A stretch of 64,000 nucleotides of DNA from Clusia tigrina. Taxonomy: Eukaryota > Arthropoda > Insecta > Diptera > Clusiidae. Location of the stretch: positions 3,270,177-3,334,176 of the forward strand of contig CAKKTE020000188.1 of the NCBI GenBank assembly GCA_920105625.2, written 5' to 3'. Below are positions 10,988-28,300 of the stretch, piece by piece; within the stretch, counting starts at the first letter, position 1, and each line of letters begins with the position of its first letter. The notes under the pieces are model-generated. The model saw only the letters and a program-made list of their open reading frames with translations. It did not search any database and was not told where the DNA came from. The position numbers and the translations under genes were made by a program.

Positions 10988-12115
10988 ATGCTGCACTGGC
11001 TCCCCTCGAGGATCCTGGTTAAGCAACAAGCCAAGCTGACAGCGATTAGACTTAACGCTCTTTCGCACTGGCGCATAACCCTCACGGGCCATGCTTCTAT
11101 TCTGAATCAGGATCGACCTGTCCACAACTTTGTCGATTATATGTCGGTCTATCCCGATTTAAACAGGGAATTCGACCTCACTATTCCAAGTAGAAACGAC
11201 TGGACTTCAAAAAACCTAATCGTCAGTGAAACAGTCGAAATCTACACCGACGGTTCCAAGCTTGGAGGTAGAGTCGGCAGCGGTATTTATTCCGACAAGC
11301 TGGACTTAAACATCTCCCTACGTCTCCCAGACCATTGGAGCGTTTTTCAAGCTGAGGTTATGGCCATTTATCACGCAACCAAATGGATGCTGAGTAGTGA
11401 TATCGGCGCAGTCGACGTATCTATCTTCTCAGACAGCCAGGCCGCCATTAAATCTCTTTTTGGCTCCACGGCCACACCAAGACTAGTTCATGAATGTCGA
11501 ACATATTTAAATGAGCTCCCAAGTTACTCTCGGGTGCACCTAGTCTGGGTTCCCGGACATAGCGAAATCCCGGGAAACTGCGAGGCGGACGAGCTTGCCA
11601 ATGCAGGCACGCTAATGCACGACATTCACCCCTACGTAAACATCGGCAATGCACTGGCAACAGCCAAGCTCGAAATCAAACGGAAATATCTGGCTGACGC
11701 CTACAAATCCTGGGCTAACGACGAGGAATCCTGTCACACGGCTAGACTAACTTGGGCAAGAATGGACAAAAACAGAACCAATCAACTTCTTCGACTTGAT
11801 CGCGTATCATTGTCGACAACTGTGTCGGTTTTGACCGACCACTGCATAATGGGACAGCACGCAGAAAGATTGGGCCTACCCTCAAATGACTTTTGCCGAG
11901 GCTGTGGCTCCGAGGAGGAGAACGAGACGGTTTTCCACCTCTTATGCCACTGCCCATCCTTGAGCAGAAGAAGAATTCGCACCTTGGGTGCTTCATTCCT
12001 TACAAGCCTGACAGAGCTGTTATCCATTAATATTAGGGACATAGCCAGGTTCAAAGTATCAGGATGGTTTCCTGATGGGGGAGTCGTGCCGTTCCTGGCG
12101 CTGTCCTTGCGCTGA
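10988..12115 (+). CDS. LINE ORF2 C-terminal part: RNase H and zinc finger, open frame
   Basis: A 375-codon frame without stops, part of the LINE at 8900-12254. The Met at 10988 is only the first in the open frame; the true start is upstream and shifted by one base at about 10985. RNase H residues are intact: IYTDGSK (about residue 84), FQAEVMAIYHA, IFSDSQAAIKSL and WVPGHSEIPGNCEADELAN. A CCHC finger CRGCGSEEENETVFHLLCHC lies at about residue 309. RNase H removes RNA from the RNA-DNA hybrid during LINE reverse transcription. On its own this piece has no expected function. Confidence 0.8.
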   Translation: MLHWLPSRILVKQQAKLTAIRLNALSHWRITLTGHASILNQDRPVHNFVDYMSVYPDLNREFDLTIPSRNDWTSKNLIVSETVEIYTDGSKLGGRVGSGIYSDKLDLNISLRLPDHWSVFQAEVMAIYHATKWMLSSDIGAVDVSIFSDSQAAIKSLFGSTATPRLVHECRTYLNELPSYSRVHLVWVPGHSEIPGNCEADELANAGTLMHDIHPYVNIGNALATAKLEIKRKYLADAYKSWANDEESCHTARLTWARMDKNRTNQLLRLDRVSLSTTVSVLTDHCIMGQHAERLGLPSNDFCRGCGSEEENETVFHLLCHCPSLSRRRIRTLGASFLTSLTELLSINIRDIARFKVSGWFPDGGVVPFLALSLR

Positions 12116-12254
12116 CTATCACCATCCCAGGTACGGGAACTTTTTAGTCAGTGCTTGAACGGCGCCACACCGTGGTATCACAATGGGCCATTATATGTGC
12201 TCAAATGTGCTTTTGGCAGACTGGGCGGCCACTCCTACCTAACCTAACTTAACC

Positions 12255-14188
12255 TTGTTTTCGACTTTATACTAGATACTGCTGGGTAATGCAGTAAGGG
12301 AAGAATGAGGGAGATTACTAATCTGGGAGGGCTATTATTGAATTAATTCAGCTTCAACAGAAAAGGCAAAGAAACGACAGAACAGATCAAAAGTGTATGC
12401 CAAATAGTAAAAAATTGAACAAATGTTAGTTGTTTCATAAACAAATGAGGAGACTAAGCAGTTCAGAAACTTAATCAAGTGAAAAGTTAGCAGCAGTCGC
12501 TCAACAAAGATAATCCCTCTACGCATTGTAAAAACTTGTATCCCCAGGAGGAGTGGAATCTATTTGTAAATTACTGATTTCAAGAGCCATTACTTAGTAC
12601 TTGTGCTAAAATATAATCAAATATATAATTATAATAAATAATTCGAATTATTAATAACAAATTCTAATTATTTTAATAACTAGTTGTTAGCGTGCAAAAC
12701 GAACGCAACCTGGTGGTGGAAGCAGGATAGACCTTCTTAACCCAAATTTTAGCAAAACTGTACATCATGTGAAAGTTCTTATTAAAATTAAAAATTTATA
12801 ATGTTTTGCGAGAAGCTACAAAAAGAGAATGGTGAAGCAAGATAACAACCAATTTAAAAATATGGAATAAAGTCGGAATGTACCAGACTGATCAGAAATA
12901 AATAGCCCTACAAACCGTTTGGATTCTAAAAAAAATGGAATCCTGTAATGAAAGGAGAGCTAACTATTCGGAGAAGTCCGAATGGATATTGGCGAAGTAC
13001 TCCTACTGTGAAGACGGTTGTAAATATCCAAGAGAACTGTGGGTGAACTTCAAACCCAAACTTCGTCTTAAAAATTACACTTCCATTATTCACTTTGGAA
13101 AGCGATGAAAACATCAAAAAGGGATATGATACAATCTCCATCTATTAAGCTAGAGTCTAGCTGCCCGACTAGGTTGGGAAAAATCAACAGTGAAAAAGTT
13201 GGGATATTTGCGGAACATTTAAAGAATAATATCAGAATGCTTATTCATACGAATTTCGTCCATACATTTAATAGAGGTCGGTCTTAAGTTATGAATATGT
13301 CACTTGGTAATAGCAAGTAAAGGCCCACATATGAGCTGAGTATGACGCATATGCACTTTATATCAAATTTTGGTTTTATATAATCAATTGGACAGAAGTT
13401 GTAGTCATTACATTGACATATGTATGTGGGAAGTAGACGTGTTTTGTGTCGGATTCAGTTCATAAGCGATTACGCTCTGTCTCAGGGTCCACACAATACT
13501 ATTTCCAAGTCTCAATAAGATATTCTTATCGTTATAGAAAAAGGACAAACACAGACTTAGAAATTGACACTGATCATTTATAAAGATACATGTCCACACC
13601 TGACATGCAATGTTCTGTGTGTTAAAAACACGCAACCGCACTAAACTGTTGTAAAGTACTTTTTAAGGGTTAATGGTATAAAAACATAGAACTAGCTTTC
13701 ATTATCGCGGTCAGACCGAAAAACCCGAGAGGGGCAGAATAAAATATACCGCTAGCTACAAAGCATGACCTGTCCTGGAATGAATAATGGACCTGTCCTC
13801 TGGCTAATTTTAGCTGTTTTGTTGCATACAAATAGTTTTATTGAATTTGAAAAAATATGGAAATAAAAGAAAAAACTTACGTATCAATAAAAAATAAGAG
13901 GCTGAAACATCTTTAAAAATCAATCTGAAATAGCTTTTTTCCGCCTATTATTTTCATACTATTTTTGACTAAATACTTATTTTACTTTGACTTTAAAAAT
14001 ATCATATAAGATGGATCAACGAAGATTTGCATAAAGGACCAAAGTAGCACTATAAAATTAAACTACACTATTCATCTTTGTACTACAATGTACACGTATA
14101 TCTCAAAAAACACGCTCTTCATTATATGTGAATCAGAACTGGAAGAATACAACAACATGTGTCATACCACGAAGGTACGTAACAACAG
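12255..14188. other. Intergenic sequence downstream of pho; no gene recognised
   Basis: This is AT-rich sequence with only short frames. At 12930-13110 a run of plausible codons appears on the plus strand but is quickly interrupted and matches nothing I know. The stretch probably includes the 3' UTR of pho next to 14189 (minus strand, AATAAAAC at about 13834-13841) and unclassified repeats. Confidence 0.4.
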
Positions 14189-14285
14189 TTATAAAAACTC
14201 GTCCCCATTGCACGCTTGCACAGGATATACTCCAAAAGAAACATCCTCAACAAGAACTTCCGTCTCTTTCAAACACCCTGGTAGA
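14189..14285 (-). CDS. pho: Possible last exon of pho (C-terminal tail)
   Basis: An acceptor, TATTATATAG, ends at 14286 and opens a frame in the right phase (AA^T) that runs 31 codons, with acidic content (CLKETEVLVEDVSFGVY), to TAA at 14191-14189. The polypyrimidine tract is poor. A competing acceptor (AAAGTTTAG near 14475) would give a different open tail of 33 codons. Neither matches a tail I recognise, so this exon is a guess that RNA data should decide. Confidence 0.35.
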
Positions 14286-14567
14286 CTATATAATACGTAA
14301 TTTCATCATATTAAATACCATTTTAAAGATTTCAATGAGTAGGTTAATGGAAATTTCATTCAGATGTGAAACTGCTTTAGGCGGAAGTTTGTAAAAAGAA
14401 ATATCCCCGAATGTAGGTGATTCCACAATGCAATAACTTGACGCTCTTGTCGTTAATTATAATTAACATCTTCCTAAACTTTATTTCAAATGCATTTTTT
14501 GGGACTTACAAGCTTATCCACAAAATTAATGTTTGGTACCTTGAAGTAGAATTGGAATTTGTACTTA

Positions 14568-19830
<5,263 letters not shown>

Positions 19831-20641
19831 TTTGCGTAATGCTCTTTTAAATTATGTTTTAGGGTGTAAATATGATGGAAATTCTTGTTTTATATGTAAA
19901 ACATATGCAAACAATTTTGTGTAAAGAAACTAAATTCCTGAGTTCATTAAATGTGTATAGACTGTTTTTTTCTGTCTTTGGTGGTTTCGTTTGCTGTAAA
20001 TTTCTGAAACGAGAAATTATTTTTAAATTTAAATAACTTTAAAAGTATACGTATTATGTTGTATTCGACCCAATTTTTTTTACTATCATTAGTTCTTTGT
20101 GGAAAGTGTAGTGAAAACTGCTCGTCAATCCCTTTTTTAACTGACTATTGCATGTCCAAGCCTTGAAATAGCATTATTTACCAAGAGTTTCCAAAATTGT
20201 AGTTATGTATTTGGTAATAATTTGCACAAAATAGGGATGCGTTTTTACATGAAAACTAAACAAATCGAATTAGCGTTGCTAGACTTTGGTGTTAGGTGAT
20301 CTAAAGCTATATAAGGGATGGGCAGAAGCAGGCATATTCAAATTAGTCCATTATAAAATATCTACATTGAACTTTAATTATTGTTAAAGGAGCTGGGTTT
20401 TTAAGATATACAGTAATTTGTGGACGTGCGAGAGAATAATTGGAACTGTATAAGTAACGGAGTTATAACAGCGTTATTATAGTCCAATAAGGACTGCTAC
20501 GATCAGACACTCACACAATAAGCGAATACATGAAATTTAGGGGTAGACTAGAATATTTGTAATAATTAAAAAAAACTGTTAGACAGCACCTGTTGCAGAT
20601 GTGTATATTTAAAATTACTGTAAAAAGAAATTCAGACCCTC
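19831..20641. other. Upstream region of pho, no gene seen
   Basis: AT-rich. It should contain the pho 5' UTR and promoter (read on minus), but I see no unambiguous TATA/initiator pair or annotated motif. Confidence 0.4.
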
Positions 20642-21238
20642 AGGCTGCAGGCAGAGTGCCGACTGGCGACCGAACCGAACTTATTGCTGACCGAAAAAAA
20701 AAACTGGTTCAATACAAATTAGTGCAAATCGGCGCCGAGATGGCAGAGTAACAGCCGAACCGAACCGAACTTATTGCTGACTAACTGGACAAAACTGTTT
20801 TAGAGACTTATTTGTGACCGATTGTGACTGATGTTTGATTGTATGTGTAAATATTTAAGTTGATGCTTTGATGCTATTGAAATATTTCTTTCTGTTTTGT
20901 TTGACACATATGTATGTGTATATCTATCATGTAGATCATTATACCATTCTCTTGCTTTTTTGTTTATGATTGGTTTTGTTTACCGTTTGAACGAAATATA
21001 CATACATATGTACATATATACAAAACACAAAATTCTTTTCCTTCATTCCACACCAACAACTTCTCCGGCCTCTACCATGCTTTTGCTGTTGTCAACGCAG
21101 TGTATGATTGGTTTTGTTTACAAAAAAAGCACAAGTTTCAGCCGGCACTCTGCCATCCCATAAGTTGAAACAAGTCAGCAATAAGTTCTGTTCGGTTCGG
21201 TCGCCAGTCGGCACTCTGCCTGCAGCCTCAGAGTGGCT
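20642..21238. mobile_element. MITE with about 50-bp inverted ends and repeated sub-terminal motif
   Basis: The left end AGGCTGCAGGCAGAGTGCCG (20642 on) continues through GACTGGCGACCGAACCGAAC and TTATTGCTGAC. The right end (about 21173-21238) is its reverse complement with a 5-bp insertion. A shorter copy of the CCGAACCGAACTTATTGCTGACT motif lies inside at about 20758-20783. No transposase is encoded. I find no convincing target-site duplication, so the superfamily is open. Confidence 0.75.
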
Positions 21239-21836
21239 GCAACCACTTGCTAATACTTCGCGGAAGCAAAAAAAAACCAATTCATTAATTACAAAAAAGT
21301 TGTAAATATCACAAGTTTCAAGTTTAAAATCTCTCCTAATTGCCATTATTGCTATAAATTTTCACAACAAATAATTAAAGCATCTATTCATTGGACTCCC
21401 ACAACTTTTTATAAGGATTAATAGTAAAAGAAACGAAGCACCAATGTATTACCGAATACAAACGAATGAACGTCACTGATATAAATCACTGTCAGCGTCT
21501 AAAACAAGCGGCCTTCTAAATATTTGTATGTATTATGCCTTATCTGCATAATTTTTTATAATCATTGTTTATTACAAACTTCTTGAATAGAAACAAAAGC
21601 AATCTTTATTTAAAAAAGCGCAAAACAAAAAAAAATACATTAGAGGCGCTCATTAAAACATGGCGGCACAAGTGTTGCCGTATTTTCTCGTATTTAATTT
21701 ACAGCTTTATTTGCAAATTCGTAAATATACTTACACAGATTGCCAAACAGTGGCAGTACGTAATATTTAGTCTAAATTATTATGCAAATAAATAAGTGAC
21801 TCTTCTGGATAGTTTGTATTATAGCTATATTGCTAT
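21239..21836. other. No gene recognised
   Basis: AT-rich intergenic DNA; only short unsupported frames. Confidence 0.5.
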
Positions 21837-21838
21837 TA

Positions 21839-24035
21839 CAGTCGAACTTCCCTATAATGAATCTTGACGGGACCAGAAAGTCACTTCATTATATAGAAAC
21901 TTTATTATATAGAAATTATTTTTTTTCCCCACTTTTTATTTGAAATAATAAGGCATATTAGTTTGGGTTACACTTTTCCATTTTTCTTCCTCAACAAAAC
22001 CATCGAATACCAAATAACAAAACCATTATAACAAACAATTATATTTTTCCATTTTTATTTAAAATAATCAGGTATTTTAGTTTGGATTACACTCTTCCAT
22101 ATCTCTTCTTCAACAAAACCTTCTAATACATTTAGAGACTTAAATACATTAGTCGGCACGTTACTCCTCATCTCCACAAAAGTTCGAAGTACATCAATTG
22201 ATGAAGAAACGTGCTCCAATGTAGGTATCGTCTTATTGACATCAGCAAATTCTTCACCGGCCTGTTCTTCTTCATCGTTATCTGAATCTGTAAATGTAGA
22301 AGTAATGTACATCACAGATTTATTTGGCATTAGGATTAAAATATATACGTATGCACAAAAAACTAATAAATAAATATGTACCTGCCATAGCCGGAACTCC
22401 ACGAGTGTCCAGAACACTGATGAGAATATCCTCATCGGACGGTATGCCCATGGTCTGCACAACAATATCAACATTGACATAATCTTCAAATGATGCATCA
22501 ACGTTCGTGACTTCCCTAAATGATGCCTGTAGAGCAGCTAAATCAGCTAACGAACGGAAGAAAGTCTTCCTCATCCCAATGAGTCTGCATGCCATCTTTC
22601 GAAAATCCTGCCTTTCTGAAACAGTTCGCAATTGTTTCTGGTTTTACAAAGGCATTTCACACTGTGCTTAAATTTCGAATAGCTTGAAGCAAATCTATGG
22701 TCAAAACAAGTTCGTTCTCCTCCATTTGTGACAATATGTTCATTAAAATTCGTTTTCTGTAAAGTTGTTTTATATTGTAGATAATGCAAGGCATTATCCA
22801 TTGGTTGGAGTAATGACGTCATGTTGGGAGGAAAATACACAAGCTCAATATTTTGCAGCTTATCTTTTGCCTCCTTAGGATGCGCAGTGCAATTATCAAT
22901 AAAAAGTAAAACCTTTTTTTTGAGAAACGAATTGTTTTTCCAGCTCTAAAAGCCACTTCGTAAAAATGCCACTTGTCATCCATGCTTTTTTGTTGAACTG
23001 ATAATCCACATCTAGAGATCTTAATCCTTGAAAACATCTAGGATTTTTGGCCTTTCCTATAACAAGCAGTTTCAGTTTCTCCAAACCAGTCATATTGCTT
23101 GCTACTAGGACAGTTATTCTCTCTTTGCTCTGTTTTCCACCAAAGCATTTCTCATTTTTGAATGTTAGTGTTTTGTTTGGCAAACATTTGAAAAACAAAC
23201 CAGTCTCATCGGCATTAAAGATGTCATTTTGATCATATTTTTGTATCAATCTCGGTAAAACGTTCATCATCATCACGATCTCTTATGTTGGCGTCAGCAC
23301 TTTCCCCACATAAGGTTTTTGCTACAATACCATGCCGTTTTTTAAATTTGTCTCACCATCCTGTACGAGCTTCAAAATCTTCGTGTCCGAATGAATCAGC
23401 GAACTCTTTGGCTTTTTGCTTCATTAATGGCCCAGATATAGGAAGATTTTTTCCACGTGCGGCAGTTACCCATTTGAGCATTGCTTCATCAATATCGTCA
23501 AAAAGGCAGGTTCGAAGCATTTTGGAATCACAGCTTTGTTTTTTTAAATATTTGATAATGTGCTGGGAAGAATTCCAAACTGTTTAGCTACATCTTTTTT
23601 TTACTCCTTCTTCAACTTTATTAATAATTAATAATTTTTTTTCGAGAGAAATGCTGCTTCGCTGCGTCATTTTCGATTCACTGAACACCGGCAACTGATG
23701 TCAAAATTGTTATTGATGTGACTTTCTTCTTTTTATGTTTTTATTTTCTTCATTTGGGAATCCCCTCATTATATGTGAATTCATTTTCGGTACACAGAGT
23801 TGTTGGCATTTCTAGAAAATTGTTTGAAAAATTCATTATATGGAGACAAAAACGAATATGAGTCAATTTTACACCTGCAAAATTGTTTCATTGTATAGAA
23901 AACTCATTGTATGGAAATTCATTGTAAGGAGATCAACATTCAATGAAATTGGAACGAAAAAGTTGTGTTTTTAAAATTAGTTCATAATAGGGAGAGCTTC
24001 ATTGTATAGAAGTTCACTATAGAGAAGTTCGACTG
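21839..24035 (-). mobile_element. pogo/Tigger DNA transposon, complete ends
   Basis: Inverted ends CAGTCGAACTTCnCTATA are flanked by TA on both sides (21837-21838 and 24036-24037), as the pogo branch of Tc1/mariner requires. Total length is 2197 bp. Sub-terminal sequence repeats variants of TTCATTATATAGAAA/TTCATTGTATAGAAA several times at both ends, likely transposase binding or AT-rich end repeats. A decayed transposase lies inside on the minus strand. Confidence 0.92.
22075..23670 (-). pseudogene. pogo/Tigger transposase with a C-terminal intron, broken
   Basis: The start at 23670 gives MTQRSSISLEKKLLIINKV, a CENP-B-type DNA-binding helix. The catalytic DDE region includes DIFNADETGLFFKCLPNKT (about 23225), LTFKNEK, and ERITVLVASNMTG, with the next block RCFQGLRSLDVDYQ. 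Frameshifts occur near 23590, 23300, 22890 and 22640. Near the C-terminus a 94-bp intron (22381-22288) with GTACAT donor and TTTACAG acceptor joins PAMA to DSDNDEEEQ in phase. The copy is unlikely to encode active protein. Confidence 0.87.
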
Positions 24036-24037
24036 TA

Positions 24038-24965
24038 TATTGTTTTAATAGGTGATGACAATTACTCACAATTTGTTTTGCCGTGGACTTGCATATAATT
24101 TAGAATTCATTTGCTTAATTACTAAACACGTCCCAAGAACACTTAAGAAATCAATTCAGATTGAATTCTGATTATAGCTCAAAAGGTTTTCAGGAAATAT
24201 TAGGAAACGTATTTAATATACCAATATGAACTATAAAACTATGTAATCATGTTGTAATTTTATATTAAGTTGTACAAATCATAACACTTTAGGTCCAGAA
24301 TGCAAAATTTTTCATAAACTTGCAATCATCTGTAGCGGCGGCTACCTCACACATGGTTGCATTCCTGAGTCCACCATACTGCATCGAGGGTGGACAATAC
24401 TTCGCAATACTATTTTTTAAAAGTAAATATTTAACTATTTTTGCATCTCACCTCTTCCTTTACACATCCGTTGTTCTCTTCTTTTCATCTCACTCCGTCT
24501 TTGAAAGCCTCATCATGTCCTCTGCATTCACATCTCTTATCATGACCTTCATTTTACTTACATTTACTTACAAAACGCCACTTTCTAGTTTTTAAATTTT
24601 GTCAACGTTCACCTACCTCCAGTAACTTTAAATATATATTTAAATTTTACTTCACATTTCTCGGACAATATGCGTTTTAATATTCAGTTTCAGCACTTCC
24701 ATCGTCCCTCGAAGATACAATATAATAGCTCAAATTCTTTTTGAATATGCCTTATATACATTCTTACTCATTATTATTCGGTTCTTCACAGTTATTCCAT
24801 CAGCTGACACTCGATCGCTGTCAATAAAGCAAAGTCCATTTTTCGCTCTTTACCATCACTGCATCCTTCCCCCAGTCATTTGCTCACAAATTCATGATAA
24901 CCTCACAAGCAGAATTAAATTCCACAGCATTTAGAAACTTCCCATCCACTACAGTGTCCCAGACT
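24038..24965. other. No gene recognised
   Basis: AT-rich DNA. A 91-codon hydrophobic frame at 24320-24595 has no recognisable domain, no good start context and T-rich composition that would by itself produce Phe/Leu/Ser. I do not call it. Confidence 0.5.
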
Positions 24966-24970
24966 CATGT

Positions 24971-25253
24971 TGTGTAGTATTAAATAAGACTATAGTTTTG
25001 GGCTTCTGAACTTTTTTATATTTTTATTTTTCTTATTAGTTTTATTCTTTTTGAGCACACACAATATACATATATAATAATATATATTTTTAATAAACCA
25101 TTTTTCACACTTTTTCCCTTTTTTCAACGCCAACTAAAACTAACGTGTAGTCTCCACACAAAGTATATGGCGTGATAATATTGTCAGTGTTATTTTATCT
25201 GGCTCCGCGCACAGTGGGGACGGAGTGGTAAAATTCCCGATGGAAATTGTACA
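24971..25253 (-). repeat. 3' LTR of the BEL element (283 bp)
   Basis: Plus strand TGTGTAGTATTAAATAAG to ...GATGGAAATTGTACA. It contains a 38-bp AT-rich stretch (about 25065-25110) absent from the other LTR. Confidence 0.92.
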
Positions 25254-25362
25254 TGCCGCCCGCAATGCTGAGTCCAGCATGACAAACCAGGTGCGTCGCG
25301 ATAGCAGCAGTATTGTTGTAGCTAAAACTAGAAGAGAAAAGGGTTAAGTGTGTGCAAGGAGC

Positions 25363-28300
25363 TTAATTTGCTTGAGAGTGTTGATTGTTGTCACTGGAGA
25401 TTGGAATTGGTAAGCAACAGATTTTGGAGATTGATCGCTTATAAAGGCCGTGTTGAGTGCGAACTGTGATCACACGCACTAGTTGGTCTGAACCGGGGTG
25501 AAGCGCCATCACTCGTCCCATCATCCACTGGTTTGGTGGGAGACGATCATCTTTCACCAGCACTAGCTCGTTGATATATAAGTTTGGCTCTTCTTGTCTC
25601 CATTTAGGGCGTGCTTGTAAGTGTGAAAGCCAATCCGTGGACCATTTTGACCAAAATTCTCGAAGCAGTCTTTGGAGTTCAAAATACTGTTTGGAGAGAG
25701 ACTTGTTGTCCGGAGGAGCTGCAGGTGGTGATAATAGAGTATCTCCAATAAAAAAATGTCCCGGCGTAAGCACAAGAGGTCGTCGGGGTCGGACATTAGT
25801 GGACATAAAGGCCGTGAATTCAAGCACGCTTCGATTTGGACTAAAACAGTAGACAGCTGCTCGTACGTCAGCCTGGTACCGTTAACCGTACGCTTTAAAT
25901 GGTACTTTGTGGACTTCACGTTCGCTTCCCAAATACCTCCAAAAGTGGGTGAATGTGGAGGGTTAAAGTGCCATTGAATGTTGATTTCAGCCAATTTGGG
26001 TACGATATCACGTTCCACCTCTTCGATGAACCTTTTGTGATTTGCTTTCAGGACAACGTCTGCGCCGATGAAGTTGGTGCCACAGTCACCACAGATTCCG
26101 TGACAGATTCCGCGGCGTCCGATGAATCTCTGTAAATCCCACAGGAACTGCTCCGTGGTCATACCTGTAACCCCCTCTAAATGTATGGCCTTCGTGGCGA
26201 GGCATATAAATATGGCTATATAGCCCTTATATACCGTATGGCCGCGATATCTGGAAGATTTTGAGCTCTATAGCTCCGGTGTAATCTACACCGGTAGCGA
26301 GAAAAGGGCGTATTGGTGGGTTTACTCGCTGCATCGGCAAATCTCCCATCAGCTGCGTGGCAATTTTCGGATTGTTTCTGAAACACCGGATGCAATGTCG
26401 AAGATGGTTGCGCACTGTCTTGTGTGCATGGATTATCCAATATGTTTGACGAATGTTGCATAATGTCAACTGTATGCCACCGTGTAGTGTGATGGCATGC
26501 GCGTGGTCGATGATTAATCGTGTAAAATGATGATTGCTGGGTAAAATTATTGGATGTCGTTGGCGAAAAGGCAGTGTTGAGTGCTTTAAACGACCTCGTA
26601 CACGTATGATTTTCTGATCGTCTAAAAAGGGGGTTAAACTAATGAGTTTGCTGCTGCTTGGTAAACTCTTCATATTTTTCATCAGATGGAGTTCTGCTGA
26701 AAACTCCTCCAGCTGCACCAATCGCTCAAGGACCATTAGGCTTTCTTTTAGCTCGTTGGCAGTAAGTGGTCTGTGCTTGCGCTGTTCCTTGAATCGGAGA
26801 TTGTGAGAAAATCGGAAAAGCCACGCGGTGATACGTAAGAGCCTTGAAAACGATGAATAGCGAAGTAAAAGTGACGGCGTCGTCATGGTGGAGTGGACGT
26901 GAACCTGAATTGGTTTCTCCTCTGACGCTGTGTTGTCGATTTCTACTTTGTGAATAGCACAGCTTGGCCAGGCTGACTTAGGTTGTCGCAACCATGTAGG
27001 GCCATCCACCACAACTCGAAGGTTCGAAGTTGTGATGGTGCCAATCCTCGCGTAGCACAGTCAGTGGGATTTTCGGTGGTGCTAACATGACTCCATTGGT
27101 GTGCAACATATAGTTTCCATCGGTTGAGATCTCCATGAATCCAATACAGCACTATCATGGCGTCGGTCCAAAAATAAAATGGAGCGTTTGCATCGATGCG
27201 ATGAAGAGCCATCGCAAAAGGTGTGTACTTCCATTGAATGGATGTGGTGCGGAGAATAGTGAAGCCATCATGGAATGCAAATGGTTTTCACCTGTGGCAA
27301 CTCTGCTACAAATTGTTGCCAGGGAATGCCAAGCGATTTAGGTAACTCTTCATCCCAATCTAAAGGAGTTTCTTGGTCGTCGTGTCGTTTGACCTTTATG
27401 GTCCAAATTTCCTTCAATATAATTTTAGCTGCTACTATGACAGGAGCCAAAGATCTGAGCGGATCGAATAACCGTGCAATTGTGGATAAAACGGATCTCT
27501 TGGTTGCCACAGCTGATAGAGCAAAATTAATGGAAAATGTAAAGGAGTCACGGTTGGGTTGCCACTGTAAGCCGAGCGTTTTGACAGTGGCATTCTCGTT
27601 GAGCGCGAGAGTTGGTCCTCATGCATGGTGCTCTACTGGAATGGATTCGAGCAGCGCTGGAGCATTACTAGACCATTTTCGGAGTTCCATCCCAGCTGAC
27701 CTCAAGGCGGAAACTAATTGGTCGCGTATTAAAATTGTGCTACTGATTGAATCACTACCACTGAGAACATCATCTACATACATCTCATGCAGCAAAACCC
27801 TTTCAGCTAGCGGGAAACGATCTTTCTCATCGTGTGCGAGTTGGTGAAGTACACGAATGACAGTGTACGGCGCGGATGCTGTTCCAAACGTCCCGTGGTA
27901 AGGCAGTATACTTGGATCTGCCATTCATCATTGCGCCACAGTATCCTTTGATATTGTGTATCATCTCTGTGCATATCGATGCAGCGGTACATTTTTTGTA
28001 TGTCTGCGAGGAAAACGAATTTATGCATCCTCCAATTTAGAATGACAGCGGGTAGGTCATTTTGTAATGGCTGACCTATGCACAGCATGTCATTCAGCGA
28101 TCGACCGTTTGAGGTTTTGGCGGAAGCGTCATAGACTATCAGCACTTTGGTCGTAAGACTGTCTTCTTTTATGACAGCGTGGTGGGGTAAGACACAGGAA
28201 CTTACGGTGGGCTTATTGGAAGCCGTGACGGTGCAGTGTTGTTCTTCAGTGGTTGTTGCAGCTGTAATTTGTTGAAGGCGGAAATAGTCTTCTATGCCGT

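Larger units (their letters stand above)
8900..12254 (+). mobile_element. LINE with RNase H (LOA/I type), split by a solo-LTR-like insert
   Basis: Two collinear parts of one LINE ORF2 flank the block at 9423-10840. The left part (8980-9422) has RT motif A, then directly the YADDIAI motif C at 9123-9143 and the thumb. The right part (about 10900-12115) has the end of the thumb (SIALLITGARRSTPTKAL), RNase H and the zinc finger. The 3' UTR has CACAATGGGCC at 12180 and ends in CCTACCTAACCTAACTTAACC-type repeats (12234-12254), the usual tail of this LINE group. It is a sister of the copy at 5930-8000. Confidence 0.82.

Noticed and set aside
12926..13141. Possible small gene near 12930-13110
   Set aside because: The plus-strand codons look plausible for about 50 residues but are closed by stops and match no family I recognise; neither strand has splice signals that extend it.
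24320..24595. 91-codon hydrophobic frame, possible membrane protein
   Set aside because: T-rich composition alone explains it. There is no domain, neighbour or start context to support it.
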